From NCBI RefSeq assembly GCF_019745455.1, contig NZ_JAIETD010000013.1, forward strand, positions 62,001-126,000: a stretch of 64,000 bases of DNA, in the 5' to 3' direction. Source of the DNA: Methylobacterium sp. (lineage in GTDB: Bacteria; Pseudomonadota; Alphaproteobacteria; Rhizobiales; Beijerinckiaceae). Shown here one piece after another: positions 8,315 through 20,012 of this stretch. The number at the start of each line of letters is the position of its first letter. Position 1 is the first letter of the stretch. The notes under the pieces were generated by a model. The model did not search any database. It was not told the origin of the DNA and worked only from the letters and a program-made list of their open reading frames with translations. Position numbers and translations under genes: made by a program.

Positions 8315-11300
8315 ATGATCGATCGCAGCGATCCGCAATGGTACCGGGACGCCATCATCTACCAGATCCACGTCAAGTCGTTCTTCGACTCGAACAATGA
8401 CGGGATCGGTGATTTCGAGGGGCTGACGCAGAAGCTCGATTATGTTCGGGACCTCGGCGTCACGGCGATCTGGCTGATGCCGTTCTATCCGTCGCCGCTG
8501 CGCGACGATGGCTACGATATCGGCGATTATCGCGAGGTGAACCCGTCCTACGGGACGATGGAGGAGTTCAGGCGGTTCGTCGACGCCGCGCACGAACGCG
8601 GACTCCGCGTCATCACCGAACTCGTCATCAATCACACCTCCGACCAGCATCCCTGGTTCCAGGCCGCCCGCGAGGCGCCTCCGGGATCGCCGGAACGAGA
8701 TTTCTACGTCTGGTCGGATACCGACACGCCCTATTCCGACACGCGCATCATCTTCCTCGACACCGAAGTTTCGAACTGGACCTGGGATCCGGTCGCCAAG
8801 CAGTATTTCTGGCACCGCTTCTACAGCCATCAGCCAGACCTGAACTTCGACAACCCGGCCGTGCTCGAGGCCGTCATCGAGGTGATGCGCTACTGGCTCG
8901 ACATGGGAGTCGACGGCCTGCGTCTCGACGCGATCCCCTACCTGATCGAGCGTGACGGCACGAATTGCGAGAATCTGCCGGAGACCCACACGGTCATCAA
9001 GGCGATCCGCGCCGCCCTCGACGTCAGCTATCCTGACCGGATGCTCCTCGCCGAAGCCAACCAATGGCCGGAGGAGACGGCGCAGTATTTCGGCGACGGC
9101 GACGAATGCCACATGGCGTTCCACTTCCCGCTGATGCCGCGGATGTACATGGCGATCGCCCGCGAGGACCGGCACCCGATCACCGACATCATGCGCCAGA
9201 CGCCGGAGATCCCTGAGGGATGCCAGTGGGCGATCTTCCTGCGTAACCACGACGAACTGACGCTCGAGATGGTGACCGCGGAAGAGCGCGATTACCTCTG
9301 GTCGTTCTATGCCGCCGAGCGCCGCGCCCGCATCAATCTCGGCATCCGCCGCCGCCTCGCGCCGCTCTTGGAGAACGACCGGCGCAAGATCGAGCTGATG
9401 AAGTCCCTCGTCCTGTCGATGCCTGGTACGCCGGTGCTCTACTATGGCGACGAGATCGGCATGGGTGACAACATCTATCTCGGCGACCGCGACGGCGTGC
9501 GTACGCCGATGCAATGGACCCCCGACCGGAACGGCGGTTTCTCGCGTGCGAACCCTCAGAGGCTGTTCCTGCCATCGGTGCAGGACCCGATCTACGGCTT
9601 CGACGCGATCAACGTCGAGGCACAGACCCAGTCGCAGACGAGCCTTTTGAACTGGACGCGTCGCATGATCGCGATCCGCAACAACAGCGTCGCGCTGGGT
9701 CGCGGCGGGATCCAGTTCCTCTATCCGTCGAACCGCAAGGTCCTTGCCTGGATCCGTGAGTTCGAGGGCGAGCGGGTGCTCTGCGTCGCCAACCTGTCGC
9801 GGGCACCCCAGGCGGTTCAGCTCGACCTCTCCGAGCTTCGCAGCGCCGTCCCGATCGAACTGACCGGCGGTTCGGAATTCCCACCGATCGGCGACCTGCC
9901 GTATCTGCTGACGCTGCCATCCTATGGCTTCTATTGGTTCTCCCTTAGCGCCGCCAATGCGGGCGAGGTCGGTCCGCAGCCGGAGGCTCCCGAGCTCTTC
10001 ACACTCGTCCTCACCGGCGGGATCGAGACGCTGATGGCAGGGCGCGAGCGGATCGCGTTCGAGCGCACCGTGGCGCCACGTTTCATCAGTACGCGCCGCT
10101 GGTTCGGTGCCAAGGGCTCGCGCATCAAGTCCGTGCAGGTGATCGACAGCGTCACGCTGAAGGACGGTGGCGGAGAGGCGAAGTTCCTCCTACCTCGCGT
10201 CGCCGTCCATCTCGCCACGGGGGAACGGCAGGATTACTTCGTGCCGGTCGCGGTCGACGAGGGCCGCGAGGACGAGACACTGATGCCCTTCGCCGTGGCG
10301 CGCGTCCGGCGCGGTCCGCGCACCGGGCTGCTCTACGGCGCGGCCGCCTCGTCGTCTTTCGCCGTGGCAATCATCGAGGGGATGCGCGCCGGGCTCTCGG
10401 TTCCGAGCGAATCGGGGCGGCTTGAGTTCTCGACGACCTCTGCCTTCGACCGCGACGTCGTCGTGGAGGCCGGAGAGGTGCGCCGGCTTTCGGCCGAGCA
10501 GAGCAATACCTCCATCGCCATCGGCTCGAAGATGATGCTGAAGCTGCTGCGGCGGCTGCAGACCGGCATCCATCCCGAGATCGAGATCGGCCGCTTCCTG
10601 ACCGAGACGGCGGGTTTCTCGAACACGCCTGCGCTCCTTGGGATACTCGAGCATGTGGACGCATCCGGCTCCCGCACGGCACTGGCCGTTCTCCAGAGGT
10701 TCGTCCCCAATCAGGGTGATGCCTGGACCCTGATGCTGGAGGGCTTGCGGCGCGACTTCGACACGGTGGTGCTCGCCCCCGAGAGCGAAGCGCCGACCGC
10801 CGAAGAGGCTTTCGGAGATCATCTGCGCTGGGCCGAGTTGCTCGGACGCCGCACGGCCGAGATGCACAAGGCGTTCGCGATCGAGACGGAGGATGCGGCC
10901 TTCGCCGCAGAGCCCTTCACTCATGACGACCTGCGGGCGCTCGGCGACGACACACGTCTCCAGGGCGAGCGCGCCTTCCGTGGGCTGGAAGCCCTGGCGG
11001 GGCGCCAGTCGAATGCTGCGAGCACGGAGCTGTTCGGCCGCCGTCGCGAGGTCGAGGATGCGATCGAGACACTGGTCGCGACGGTACCCAAGGGTGCGAT
11101 GAAGACCCGTATCCATGGGGATTACCATCTCGGCCAGGTGCTGGCTTCGGAAGGCGATCTCGTCATCGTCGATTTCGAGGGCGAGCCGTCGCGGCCGGCC
11201 GACGAGCGGAGAGCGAAGGCGACGCCCCTGCGCGACGTCGCCGGCATGCTGCGGTCCTTCGCCTACGGGGCAGAAACGGTCACCCGCGAGATCACCGGAC

Positions 11301-11572
11301 GCTTCGCGGATTCGCATTCACGTGCGCGCCGTGCCGCTTCGGATTGGCGCGGCATGATCGATGCTGCGTTCCTGGAGGGATATCGGGCGGCAGTCTCGGA
11401 GAGCCGGGCCGCCGTGACCGATGAGGGGACTGAAGGTCGGCTGCTGAAGCTCTGTCTGCTGACCAAGGCCCTCTACGAGGTCGATTACGAAGCCAACAAC
11501 CGTCCCGACTGGATCGAAATCCCCGCCCGGGGGGTTCTGACCATTCTGGACGACATCAAGAGAGGCATATGA
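8315..11572 (+). CDS. treS: Trehalose synthase / maltokinase fusion (TreS-Pep2)
   Basis: This is a two-enzyme protein of 1085 residues. Residues 1 to about 545 are TreS (GH13_16), which interconverts trehalose and maltose: IIYQIHVKSFFDSNNDGIGDF, ELVINHTSDQHPWF, GLRLDAIPYL with nucleophile Asp205, LLAEANQWPE and FLRNHDELTLEM. The C-terminal ~500 residues are a maltokinase: TRRWFGAKG near 595, and the phosphotransferase-like motifs RIHGDYHLGQVL and VIVDFEGEPSRP near 930-950. The kinase would turn maltose into maltose 1-phosphate with ATP, the donor for GlgE encoded just upstream. ATG 8315 is preceded by GAGG at 8301-8304. The stop codon is directly followed by the glgB start, so the two genes are probably co-transcribed. 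Fusion of TreS with maltokinase is known in other bacteria. Confidence 0.95.
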   Translation: MIDRSDPQWYRDAIIYQIHVKSFFDSNNDGIGDFEGLTQKLDYVRDLGVTAIWLMPFYPSPLRDDGYDIGDYREVNPSYGTMEEFRRFVDAAHERGLRVITELVINHTSDQHPWFQAAREAPPGSPERDFYVWSDTDTPYSDTRIIFLDTEVSNWTWDPVAKQYFWHRFYSHQPDLNFDNPAVLEAVIEVMRYWLDMGVDGLRLDAIPYLIERDGTNCENLPETHTVIKAIRAALDVSYPDRMLLAEANQWPEETAQYFGDGDECHMAFHFPLMPRMYMAIAREDRHPITDIMRQTPEIPEGCQWAIFLRNHDELTLEMVTAEERDYLWSFYAAERRARINLGIRRRLAPLLENDRRKIELMKSLVLSMPGTPVLYYGDEIGMGDNIYLGDRDGVRTPMQWTPDRNGGFSRANPQRLFLPSVQDPIYGFDAINVEAQTQSQTSLLNWTRRMIAIRNNSVALGRGGIQFLYPSNRKVLAWIREFEGERVLCVANLSRAPQAVQLDLSELRSAVPIELTGGSEFPPIGDLPYLLTLPSYGFYWFSLSAANAGEVGPQPEAPELFTLVLTGGIETLMAGRERIAFERTVAPRFISTRRWFGAKGSRIKSVQVIDSVTLKDGGGEAKFLLPRVAVHLATGERQDYFVPVAVDEGREDETLMPFAVARVRRGPRTGLLYGAAASSSFAVAIIEGMRAGLSVPSESGRLEFSTTSAFDRDVVVEAGEVRRLSAEQSNTSIAIGSKMMLKLLRRLQTGIHPEIEIGRFLTETAGFSNTPALLGILEHVDASGSRTALAVLQRFVPNQGDAWTLMLEGLRRDFDTVVLAPESEAPTAEEAFGDHLRWAELLGRRTAEMHKAFAIETEDAAFAAEPFTHDDLRALGDDTRLQGERAFRGLEALAGRQSNAASTELFGRRREVEDAIETLVATVPKGAMKTRIHGDYHLGQVLASEGDLVIVDFEGEPSRPADERRAKATPLRDVAGMLRSFAYGAETVTREITGRFADSHSRARRAASDWRGMIDAAFLEGYRAAVSESRAAVTDEGTEGRLLKLCLLTKALYEVDYEANNRPDWIEIPARGVLTILDDIKRGI

Positions 11573-13864
11573 ATGACGGTGGCCGACGAGACGTTTGCGA
11601 ATCAGACGGGGCATTCTTCCCATACAGATGGGGCCTCGGACGTAACGCCTGTCGGCACGTCGTCGGCGCCTGTTCCTAAGACCGTGGGTCCCGATGCGAT
11701 CGCGGCGATCATGTCAGCCAGTCACGGCGATCCCTTCGCCGTGCTGGGCCCGCACGAGGTCGGCTCCGGCATCTGGGAGGTTCGAGCCGTACTGCCCGAG
11801 GCGAAATCGGCGACCCTCCTCGTCGGTGGTGGACGCGTGCCGTTCGAGCGGCGCCACGCCGATGGATTCTACGTCGCGCGCGTCGAGAGTCAGGGGCGGC
11901 CACTCTATGAGATCGCCTACCAGACCTGGGACGGTACTGAGCATCATCGGCACGATCCCTACGGCTTCGGCTCGTCCCTGAACCAGACCGATGTCGACGC
12001 CCTGCGCGAGGTCGGCACCAATGTCACCTATCGCCTCCTTGGCGCTCAGGCGAAGACCGTCGACGGCATCGACGGATTCCGCTTCGCCGTCTGGGCGCCC
12101 AATGCCCGCCGGGTCAGCATCGTCGGCGACTTCAACGAATGGGATGGCCGCCGTCATCCCATGCGCCTCTGGCAGAATGGCGGGATCTGGGAGCTGTTCG
12201 TTCCCGGCCTGAAGGCCGGAGTTCATTACAAGTACGAACTGACCGGGCCCGACGGCACGTTGCTTCCGTTGAAGGCGGATCCTGTCGCTTTTGCCGCACA
12301 GCAGCCGCCGGAGACCGCCTCTGTCCTTCAGGGCACCAACGATCCTGCCTGGAGCGACGATAAATGGATGGCGACGCGTGGGGCCAAGGACCCTCGCCAC
12401 ATCCCGATCTCGATCTACGAGGTTCATCTCGGCTCCTGGGCTCGCGTAGCCGAAGAGGGCAATCGCTACCTCACCTATCGAGAGCTCGGCGAACGCCTTA
12501 TTCCTTACGTCAAGGAGATGGGCTTCACCCATATCGAGATGCTGCCGATCACGGAGTTCCCGTTCGACGGCTCATGGGGTTATCAGCCCGTCTCGCTGTT
12601 CGCCCCGACGAGCCGCTTCGGCACGCCGGACGATTTCGCCGCCTTCGTCGATGAAGCCCACAAGGCCGGCATCGGCGTGATGCTCGATTGGGTGCCCGGC
12701 CACTTTCCCCTCGATGCCCATGGCCTTGGCCAGTTCGACGGGACGCATCTTTATGAACATGCCGACCCTCGCCAGGGCTTCCACCAGGATTGGGGAACCT
12801 ACATCTATAATTTCGGGCGCACGGAAGTAGCGACCTTCCTCGCCGCCAATGCCCGGTTCTGGCTCGAACACTATCACCTCGACGGCCTGCGCGTGGATGC
12901 GGTGGCATCGATGCTCTACCTTGACTACTCGCGCCGACAGGGCGAGTGGATCCCGAACCAGTACGGCGGCAACGAGAATCTCGACGCGATCAATTTCCTG
13001 CGCAAGACCAACGAGGCGACATACACCCACGCGCCCGGCACGATCACGGTCGCGGAGGAGTCGACCTCATGGCCGGGCGTCTCGCACCCGACTTATACGG
13101 GCGGCCTCGGCTTCGGCTTCAAGTGGAACATGGGGTGGATGCACGACACCCTGAACTTCGTCTCGAAGGAGACGATCCACCGCCGCTACCACCACCACGA
13201 CCTCACCTTCGGCCTGCTCTACGCCTTCTCGGAGAACTTCATCCTGCCGCTCTCACACGATGAGGTCGTACACGGGAAAGGCTCGCTCCTCGGCAAGATG
13301 CCGGGCGACCGCTGGCAGAAATTCGCAAACCTGCGGGCCTATTTCGGTTTCATGTGGGGGCATCCGGGCAAGAAGCTGCTCTTCATGGGTGGCGAGTTCG
13401 GACAGGAGCGGGAGTGGAACCACAACCAGAGTCTCGACTGGCATCTGCTCGGCGACGGCCTCCATGCCGGCGTGAAGGATCTGGTACGGGACCTCAACCA
13501 CCTCTACCTCTCGACTCCGGCTCTCCATGCTCGAGATACGGAAGCGGCCGGTTTCCAGTGGCTCGTCGCCGACGACCAGGACAACAGCGTCATTGCCTGG
13601 GCGCGCAAGGGCCGCGAGTCGGGCGAGGTGGCGGTGGTCGTGTCGAACTTCACGCCGGTGCCGCGGCATGGCTACCGTATCGGGGTTCCCGAAGGTGGGT
13701 TCTACCGCGAGGCGATAAATAGTGATGCCGAACGTTACGGCGGTTCCAACGTCGGCAACTTGGGCGGCCTGCATGCAGAGCCTGTCGAGAGTCACGGGCA
13801 GCCCTATTCGGTGGTGCTGACCGCGCCGCCGCTCGCGACGACGATCTTCGTTCGCGAGGGGTAA
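11573..13864 (+). CDS. glgB: 1,4-alpha-glucan branching enzyme GlgB
   Basis: GlgB forms the alpha-1,6 branches of glycogen, and its product is extended by GlgE or GlgA. The 763-residue protein has the long-form layout: an N-terminal CBM48-like module ([12 protein letters not shown] near 50), a second CBM48 ([20 protein letters not shown] near 165), and the GH13_9 catalytic domain with [16 protein letters not shown] (nucleophile Asp442), [12 protein letters not shown] and [15 protein letters not shown]. The ATG at 11573 abuts the treS stop codon, and an AGAGG ribosome site lies inside the end of treS. Roughly 40 residues of low-complexity Thr/Ser/Val sequence precede the first module. The gene ends at a hairpin terminator shared with glgA. 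Confidence 0.96.
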   Translation: MTVADETFANQTGHSSHTDGASDVTPVGTSSAPVPKTVGPDAIAAIMSASHGDPFAVLGPHEVGSGIWEVRAVLPEAKSATLLVGGGRVPFERRHADGFYVARVESQGRPLYEIAYQTWDGTEHHRHDPYGFGSSLNQTDVDALREVGTNVTYRLLGAQAKTVDGIDGFRFAVWAPNARRVSIVGDFNEWDGRRHPMRLWQNGGIWELFVPGLKAGVHYKYELTGPDGTLLPLKADPVAFAAQQPPETASVLQGTNDPAWSDDKWMATRGAKDPRHIPISIYEVHLGSWARVAEEGNRYLTYRELGERLIPYVKEMGFTHIEMLPITEFPFDGSWGYQPVSLFAPTSRFGTPDDFAAFVDEAHKAGIGVMLDWVPGHFPLDAHGLGQFDGTHLYEHADPRQGFHQDWGTYIYNFGRTEVATFLAANARFWLEHYHLDGLRVDAVASMLYLDYSRRQGEWIPNQYGGNENLDAINFLRKTNEATYTHAPGTITVAEESTSWPGVSHPTYTGGLGFGFKWNMGWMHDTLNFVSKETIHRRYHHHDLTFGLLYAFSENFILPLSHDEVVHGKGSLLGKMPGDRWQKFANLRAYFGFMWGHPGKKLLFMGGEFGQEREWNHNQSLDWHLLGDGLHAGVKDLVRDLNHLYLSTPALHARDTEAAGFQWLVADDQDNSVIAWARKGRESGEVAVVVSNFTPVPRHGYRIGVPEGGFYREAINSDAERYGGSNVGNLGGLHAEPVESHGQPYSVVLTAPPLATTIFVREG

Positions 13865-13905
13865 AAATCCGGGATCGCTGACGAGCGTGATGCTTGAGAG
13901 TTCGA

Positions 13906-13927
13906 GAAGGGCCGCATTCGGCCCTTC
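13906..13927. terminator. Bidirectional hairpin terminator between convergent glgB and glgA
   Basis: GAAGGGCCG (13906-13914) and CGGCCCTTC (13919-13927) form a perfect 9-bp stem with a CATT loop. The element lies 41 bases after the glgB stop and overlaps the last bases of glgA, including two bases of its stop codon at 13926-13928. There is no long T-run on either side, so termination strength is uncertain. Confidence 0.65.
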
Positions 13928-15470
13928 ATCTGACTAGCTGAGTCCGGAATGGTGTGCCGTTGCCGATGGTCCGGCCGTAGAGATCCGAATAATTCGCTGC
14001 AGAGCCATCCCAGCCGAAGCTACGGGACATGGCCTTGCGTCGCATTGCGTTGAGCCGCTTCTTCTGGCCGAAGGTCTCGAAAGCACGGCGGATCGCATTG
14101 CCAAAGCCACGCGGCGAGGCTTCGCTGAAGGTGAAGCCCGTCACGCCATCCTCGACCGTATCGGCGAGGCCACCTGTACGACGGACGATGGGGAGCGAGC
14201 CGAAGCGCTGGGCGTACATTTGGGCAAGGCCACAGGGTTCGAAGCGCGAAGGCATCAGCAGGAAGTCGCTGCCAGCGAACATGCGCCGTGCCTCCTTCTC
14301 CTCGAACCCCACATGGACGCCGACGGCGGAGGGGTGGCGTCTGGCGAGGTCGCGCAAGGCTCCCTCGAACCGGGTCTCGCCCTGACCGATCACTACGAGC
14401 TGGCCGCCCTGAGCGACAATGGTCTCGGCAGCGGCGATGCTGAGGTCGATTCCCTTCTGGTGGACGAGACGCGAGACGATGGCGAAGAGCGGCCCCCGCG
14501 AGACGGCGAGCCCGAACTGACGCCGGACCATCTCTGCATTGGCGCGCTTGCCCTTCCAATCATCCGGCTCGAAGCGGGTCGCGAGGTGCGGATCGGTACG
14601 CGGATCCCAAGTCTCGTCGATGCCGTTGAGGATACCGGCAAGCCTACCCTGGCTCGCGCGCGTGCGCAGCAGCCCGTCGAGGCCGCAGCCGTGCTCGGCC
14701 GTCATGATCTCGCTAGCGTAGGTCTCGCTCACCGTGGTGACGTGGGAAGCGTAGAAAATGCCGGCCTTGAGAAAGGACAGTTTCCCGTAGAACTCCACGC
14801 CGTCCATCTGGAAGGCATCGTCTGGCACGCCGAGACGGCCGAGGGCTTCTGCCGAGAACAGGCCTTGGTAGGCGAGGTTGTGGATCGTCAGCACGGTCGG
14901 GATGCGCTGACCAGTCCAGGCCAGGTAGGCCGGCGCAAGTGCTGTCTGCCAGTCGTTGAGGTGCAGCAAGTCCGCCGACCAGGATGGGTCGAGCCCGCGG
15001 GCGATCTCAGCCGCGGCGAGGCTCATTCTGGCGAAGCGCAGATCGTTGTCGGCGAAATCGCCAGCAGCGTCGCCATATGGGCTGCCGTCGCGCTGATAGA
15101 GATCGGTACTGAGGAGGACGTAGACCGACAGGCCATCGCTGGTCTCGACGAGGCCGAGCTCACAGGGCGGAAGGCCGGCATGACCGGGAATCTGGGCGAC
15201 CACCGGGATATGGTCGAAGTGCTCGACGACTTGGCGATAGCCAGGGATCAGGACGCGAACGTCGTAGTGGCGCCGCAAGGCCCGTGGAAGCGAACCCGCG
15301 ACCTCACCGAGGCCGCCGGTCTTCACGAAATCCGCCATCTCGGGCGTGACGTAGAGGATGCGCGTGCGAAATGATCTCGAGGGCGAGGTGTCGGCCATCG
15401 CCGGATGAGGCAGACTCGCCGAAGCATGACTGCGGCTGGCCACGGACTGAGACGGCTCGGCGCGATCCAT
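13926..15470 (-). CDS. glgA: Glycogen synthase GlgA (ADP-glucose dependent, GT5)
   Basis: GlgA adds glucose from ADP-glucose to the non-reducing end of alpha-1,4-glucan. The conserved N-terminal substrate site is clear (RILYVTPEMADFVKTGGLGEV), and the C-terminal GT-B signature is present (LLMPSRFEPCGLAQMYAQRFG, then VRRTGGLADTV). The start is uncertain: the frame is open to a TTG at 15584, with ATGs at 15536, 15470 and 15398. The residues before RILYV are Ser/Ala/His rich and not conserved-looking. ATG 15470 was chosen as a compromise, with 15398 (MADTSPSR) equally possible. The gene is convergent with glgB and divergent from glgP. glgC, which makes ADP-glucose, is not in this window. Confidence 0.9.
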   Translation of the reverse strand: MDRAEPSQSVASRSHASASLPHPAMADTSPSRSFRTRILYVTPEMADFVKTGGLGEVAGSLPRALRRHYDVRVLIPGYRQVVEHFDHIPVVAQIPGHAGLPPCELGLVETSDGLSVYVLLSTDLYQRDGSPYGDAAGDFADNDLRFARMSLAAAEIARGLDPSWSADLLHLNDWQTALAPAYLAWTGQRIPTVLTIHNLAYQGLFSAEALGRLGVPDDAFQMDGVEFYGKLSFLKAGIFYASHVTTVSETYASEIMTAEHGCGLDGLLRTRASQGRLAGILNGIDETWDPRTDPHLATRFEPDDWKGKRANAEMVRRQFGLAVSRGPLFAIVSRLVHQKGIDLSIAAAETIVAQGGQLVVIGQGETRFEGALRDLARRHPSAVGVHVGFEEKEARRMFAGSDFLLMPSRFEPCGLAQMYAQRFGSLPIVRRTGGLADTVEDGVTGFTFSEASPRGFGNAIRRAFETFGQKKRLNAMRRKAMSRSFGWDGSAANYSDLYGRTIGNGTPFRTQLVR

Positions 15471-15920
15471 CGACGGTGTCCCGCTTCCATCGTCCAGATG
15501 AGGCTCGTCGGTGCCGGCTGACACCACTTCCATCATCGGGGCCGAACCGGGGGTTCGCCCGGCCCGCTGCAATGCACAATCCAAGCCATGACCCTGGTAA
15601 ATGGCCAGTTAATTTGCTGCGCTGCGATGCCGGTACGGACTGATCCGGACCGTAGAGTCTTTCCCGCCGCCTCCGGCAACTGAGGCGGGCATGGTCATAG
15701 TTCGGTCAGCGTCCTCGCCAATAACCTGTGTTGTCGGGACGTTGTCCATGGAAGGCATGGTGTTTGCAGCGAGGGAACCGAGGCCGCCGTCATCCCGACA
15801 CGGCGATCACCCGGACCCACCATGCCGGCGCAAGCGTCCAAGGGCATAAGATCGCCAAAAGAGGCGGTCCTGCCGCGGATCGCCGAGCGCATTCCGGCGG
15901 CGACGAGGGGGAAACTAGAC

Positions 15921-18458
<2,538 letters not shown>

Positions 18459-18483
18459 AGCCGAAGAGACCGGTACGAGAAAA

Positions 18484-18513
18484 AATCCCCGGCGCAGCGA
18501 TGCGCCGGGGATT
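18484..18513. terminator. Strong bidirectional rho-independent terminator after glgP
   Basis: AATCCCCGGCGCA (18484-18496) and TGCGCCGGGGATT (18501-18513) make a perfect 13-bp stem with a GCGA loop. It is flanked by an A-run on the left and a T-rich stretch on the right. It separates glgP from the convergent flavoprotein gene ending at 18534. Confidence 0.85.
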
Positions 18514-18533
18514 CTTCTGTTCTGGGTCGCCGA

Positions 18534-19481
18534 TCAGCCGGCCGGATCGAGAAGGGCGGGATAACAGCGGGCGCCGGCCGAGGCGGCGAGGACCTCCACG
18601 GCGCCCACTGTGGACGCATCGCCGACGACATGGACCACGTCGGTGGTCCGGAGAGAGGGAAGGTGGGCCGTCAGCGGTCCGGGCCTCACATCAGGCGGCC
18701 TCTGTCGCGAGCGATCCGCCACGAGGACGATCCGATTGATGCCTGTCGCGCGCAGCCAATCGAGGGACGGGCGCATGTAGAGATCGAGGGGATCGCGTGC
18801 CCCCGCGATCAGGACCACCTCACGGGCCGGCTCGATGTAACGAGCGGCCCGTGCGATCGCCCAGATCGGTGCGAAGCCGGTCTCGGCCGCGACGAGGACA
18901 AGGCGGCCGCCGCCGGGGCGATAGAAGCCGCGTCCGATCGGTCCCTTGACCTTGACTTCCGTCCCGAGCGCGACGGTCTCACCCAAGGCGCCGGCAAGAA
19001 CGGTCCGGTCGTTCTTCAAAGGCAGATGAAACACGAGCTCGTTCAGTTCCGCGGCGCCGTCGATCCGGAGGGTCGGGCTCAGCGTCAGCGGCTCGTAGCC
19101 GTCGACCGTCACCACGACCTGATGGCCCGGCTCGAACGCGAGTCGCCGCGAGACGGTCACCACCATCTCGATGACGTGAGGGCCGAGGGCTCGAATGTCG
19201 GTGATCGTGCCGGTTCGGCGCGTGGGCAGAGACGCTTTGGCCGCTTCTGAGGGAACGAGAGCGAGAGGCTGCGGCAGGAGCGGCGCCAGTGCCTCGGACC
19301 TGAACCTCCGTGCCTGCGGACGGCGCGAGAGCGGGGCGAGGGCCTGCCCGAACGATGCGACGCCTTGAAGCCCATTCCCGGAGCCGATCATGCCTTCGGC
19401 CATCGCTGCCTCGACCGGCGTATCGCCGGTCGAGATACGGACGGCCTTGCCGTTGACGACGAGCGAACAGCGGGCGCTCAT
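18534..19481 (-). CDS. FNR-family FAD/NAD(P)-binding oxidoreductase with degenerate ferredoxin-like N-terminus
   Basis: Residues ~85-315 resemble the reductase half of ferredoxin/flavin oxidoreductases. There is an FAD-binding barrel (the usual RxYS-type motif is replaced by EPLTLSPTLR; phosphate-binding KGPIGRGFY near 190), then an NAD(P)-binding part with LVLVAAETGFAPIWAIARA and IAGARDPLDLYM. The first ~45 residues (LVVNGKAVRISTGDTPVEAAMAEGM) resemble the start of a plant-type 2Fe-2S ferredoxin domain, as in oxygenase reductases. None of the four cluster cysteines is present, because the protein skips to a Ser/Arg-rich linker. The ATG at 19481 has a GGGAG ribosome site. The electron partner is unknown. 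It is convergent with glgP. Confidence 0.75.
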   Translation of the reverse strand: MSARCSLVVNGKAVRISTGDTPVEAAMAEGMIGSGNGLQGVASFGQALAPLSRRPQARRFRSEALAPLLPQPLALVPSEAAKASLPTRRTGTITDIRALGPHVIEMVVTVSRRLAFEPGHQVVVTVDGYEPLTLSPTLRIDGAAELNELVFHLPLKNDRTVLAGALGETVALGTEVKVKGPIGRGFYRPGGGRLVLVAAETGFAPIWAIARAARYIEPAREVVLIAGARDPLDLYMRPSLDWLRATGINRIVLVADRSRQRPPDVRPGPLTAHLPSLRTTDVVHVVGDASTVGAVEVLAASAGARCYPALLDPAG

Positions 19482-19539
19482 GGTCTGCTCCCAGGCAAGT
19501 GGATGGAGGAGAGATCCGGCCGGTCAGGCGCGGACGGGC

Positions 19540-19896
19540 TCAACGCGGCTGACGAAGCAGTTGATCGACGAGGATCGCCCAACGGTCGCGCACCTGCCTG
19601 ACGTCTTCGACGGTGCCGTGCCCGGCCTGACCGAGCTGTGAGCGAAGCTCGGCATTCTCGCTGCGCTGGGCCTTCAGCACGGCCTTCATCAACGTCATCT
19701 CGGTCTTGAGGCGCAGAAGGTCCGGCGAAGGCTCCTCGTCAGCGTCGATCGGGTCCAGCTCCGAAGGGGAGGGCGGAACGAGGGTGAGCCTGGCGGCTGG
19801 CGGCTGGTCGTGGGCCCTGCGCAGCGGGCTCGCCACCAGCCGCCGAACGATGTCGGATTCGGTGTCCGCCTGCTTCTGCCACGCCACCTGCGCCAT
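19540..19896 (-). CDS. Hypothetical small protein with C-terminal coiled coil
   Basis: This is a charged protein of about 118 residues with no family I recognise. The middle (LVPPSPSELDPIDADEEPSPD) is acidic and Pro/Ser rich. The C-terminal half (LLRLKTEMTLMKAVLKAQRSENAELRSQL onward) has heptad-like leucines and charged residues suggesting a short coiled coil. The start at ATG 19896 (MAQVAWQKQ) is preferred because GAAGG precedes it closely; ATG 19932 extends it by 12 residues. It lies 58 bases upstream of the FNR-like gene on the same strand, so the two may be co-transcribed. Codon usage is like its neighbours, which supports a real gene. Confidence 0.6.
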   Translation of the reverse strand: MAQVAWQKQADTESDIVRRLVASPLRRAHDQPPAARLTLVPPSPSELDPIDADEEPSPDLLRLKTEMTLMKAVLKAQRSENAELRSQLGQAGHGTVEDVRQVRDRWAILVDQLLRQPR

Positions 19897-20012
19897 CGCC
19901 TTCGTCCCTTGTCCAACATCCCTCGGCATCACGCCGCCGCTCGGATCACGGGGCTACGATGCAAGATCATGGTTAAGGGAAGTTTAAATACATCCAACGG
20001 TTTGCGGATGTC

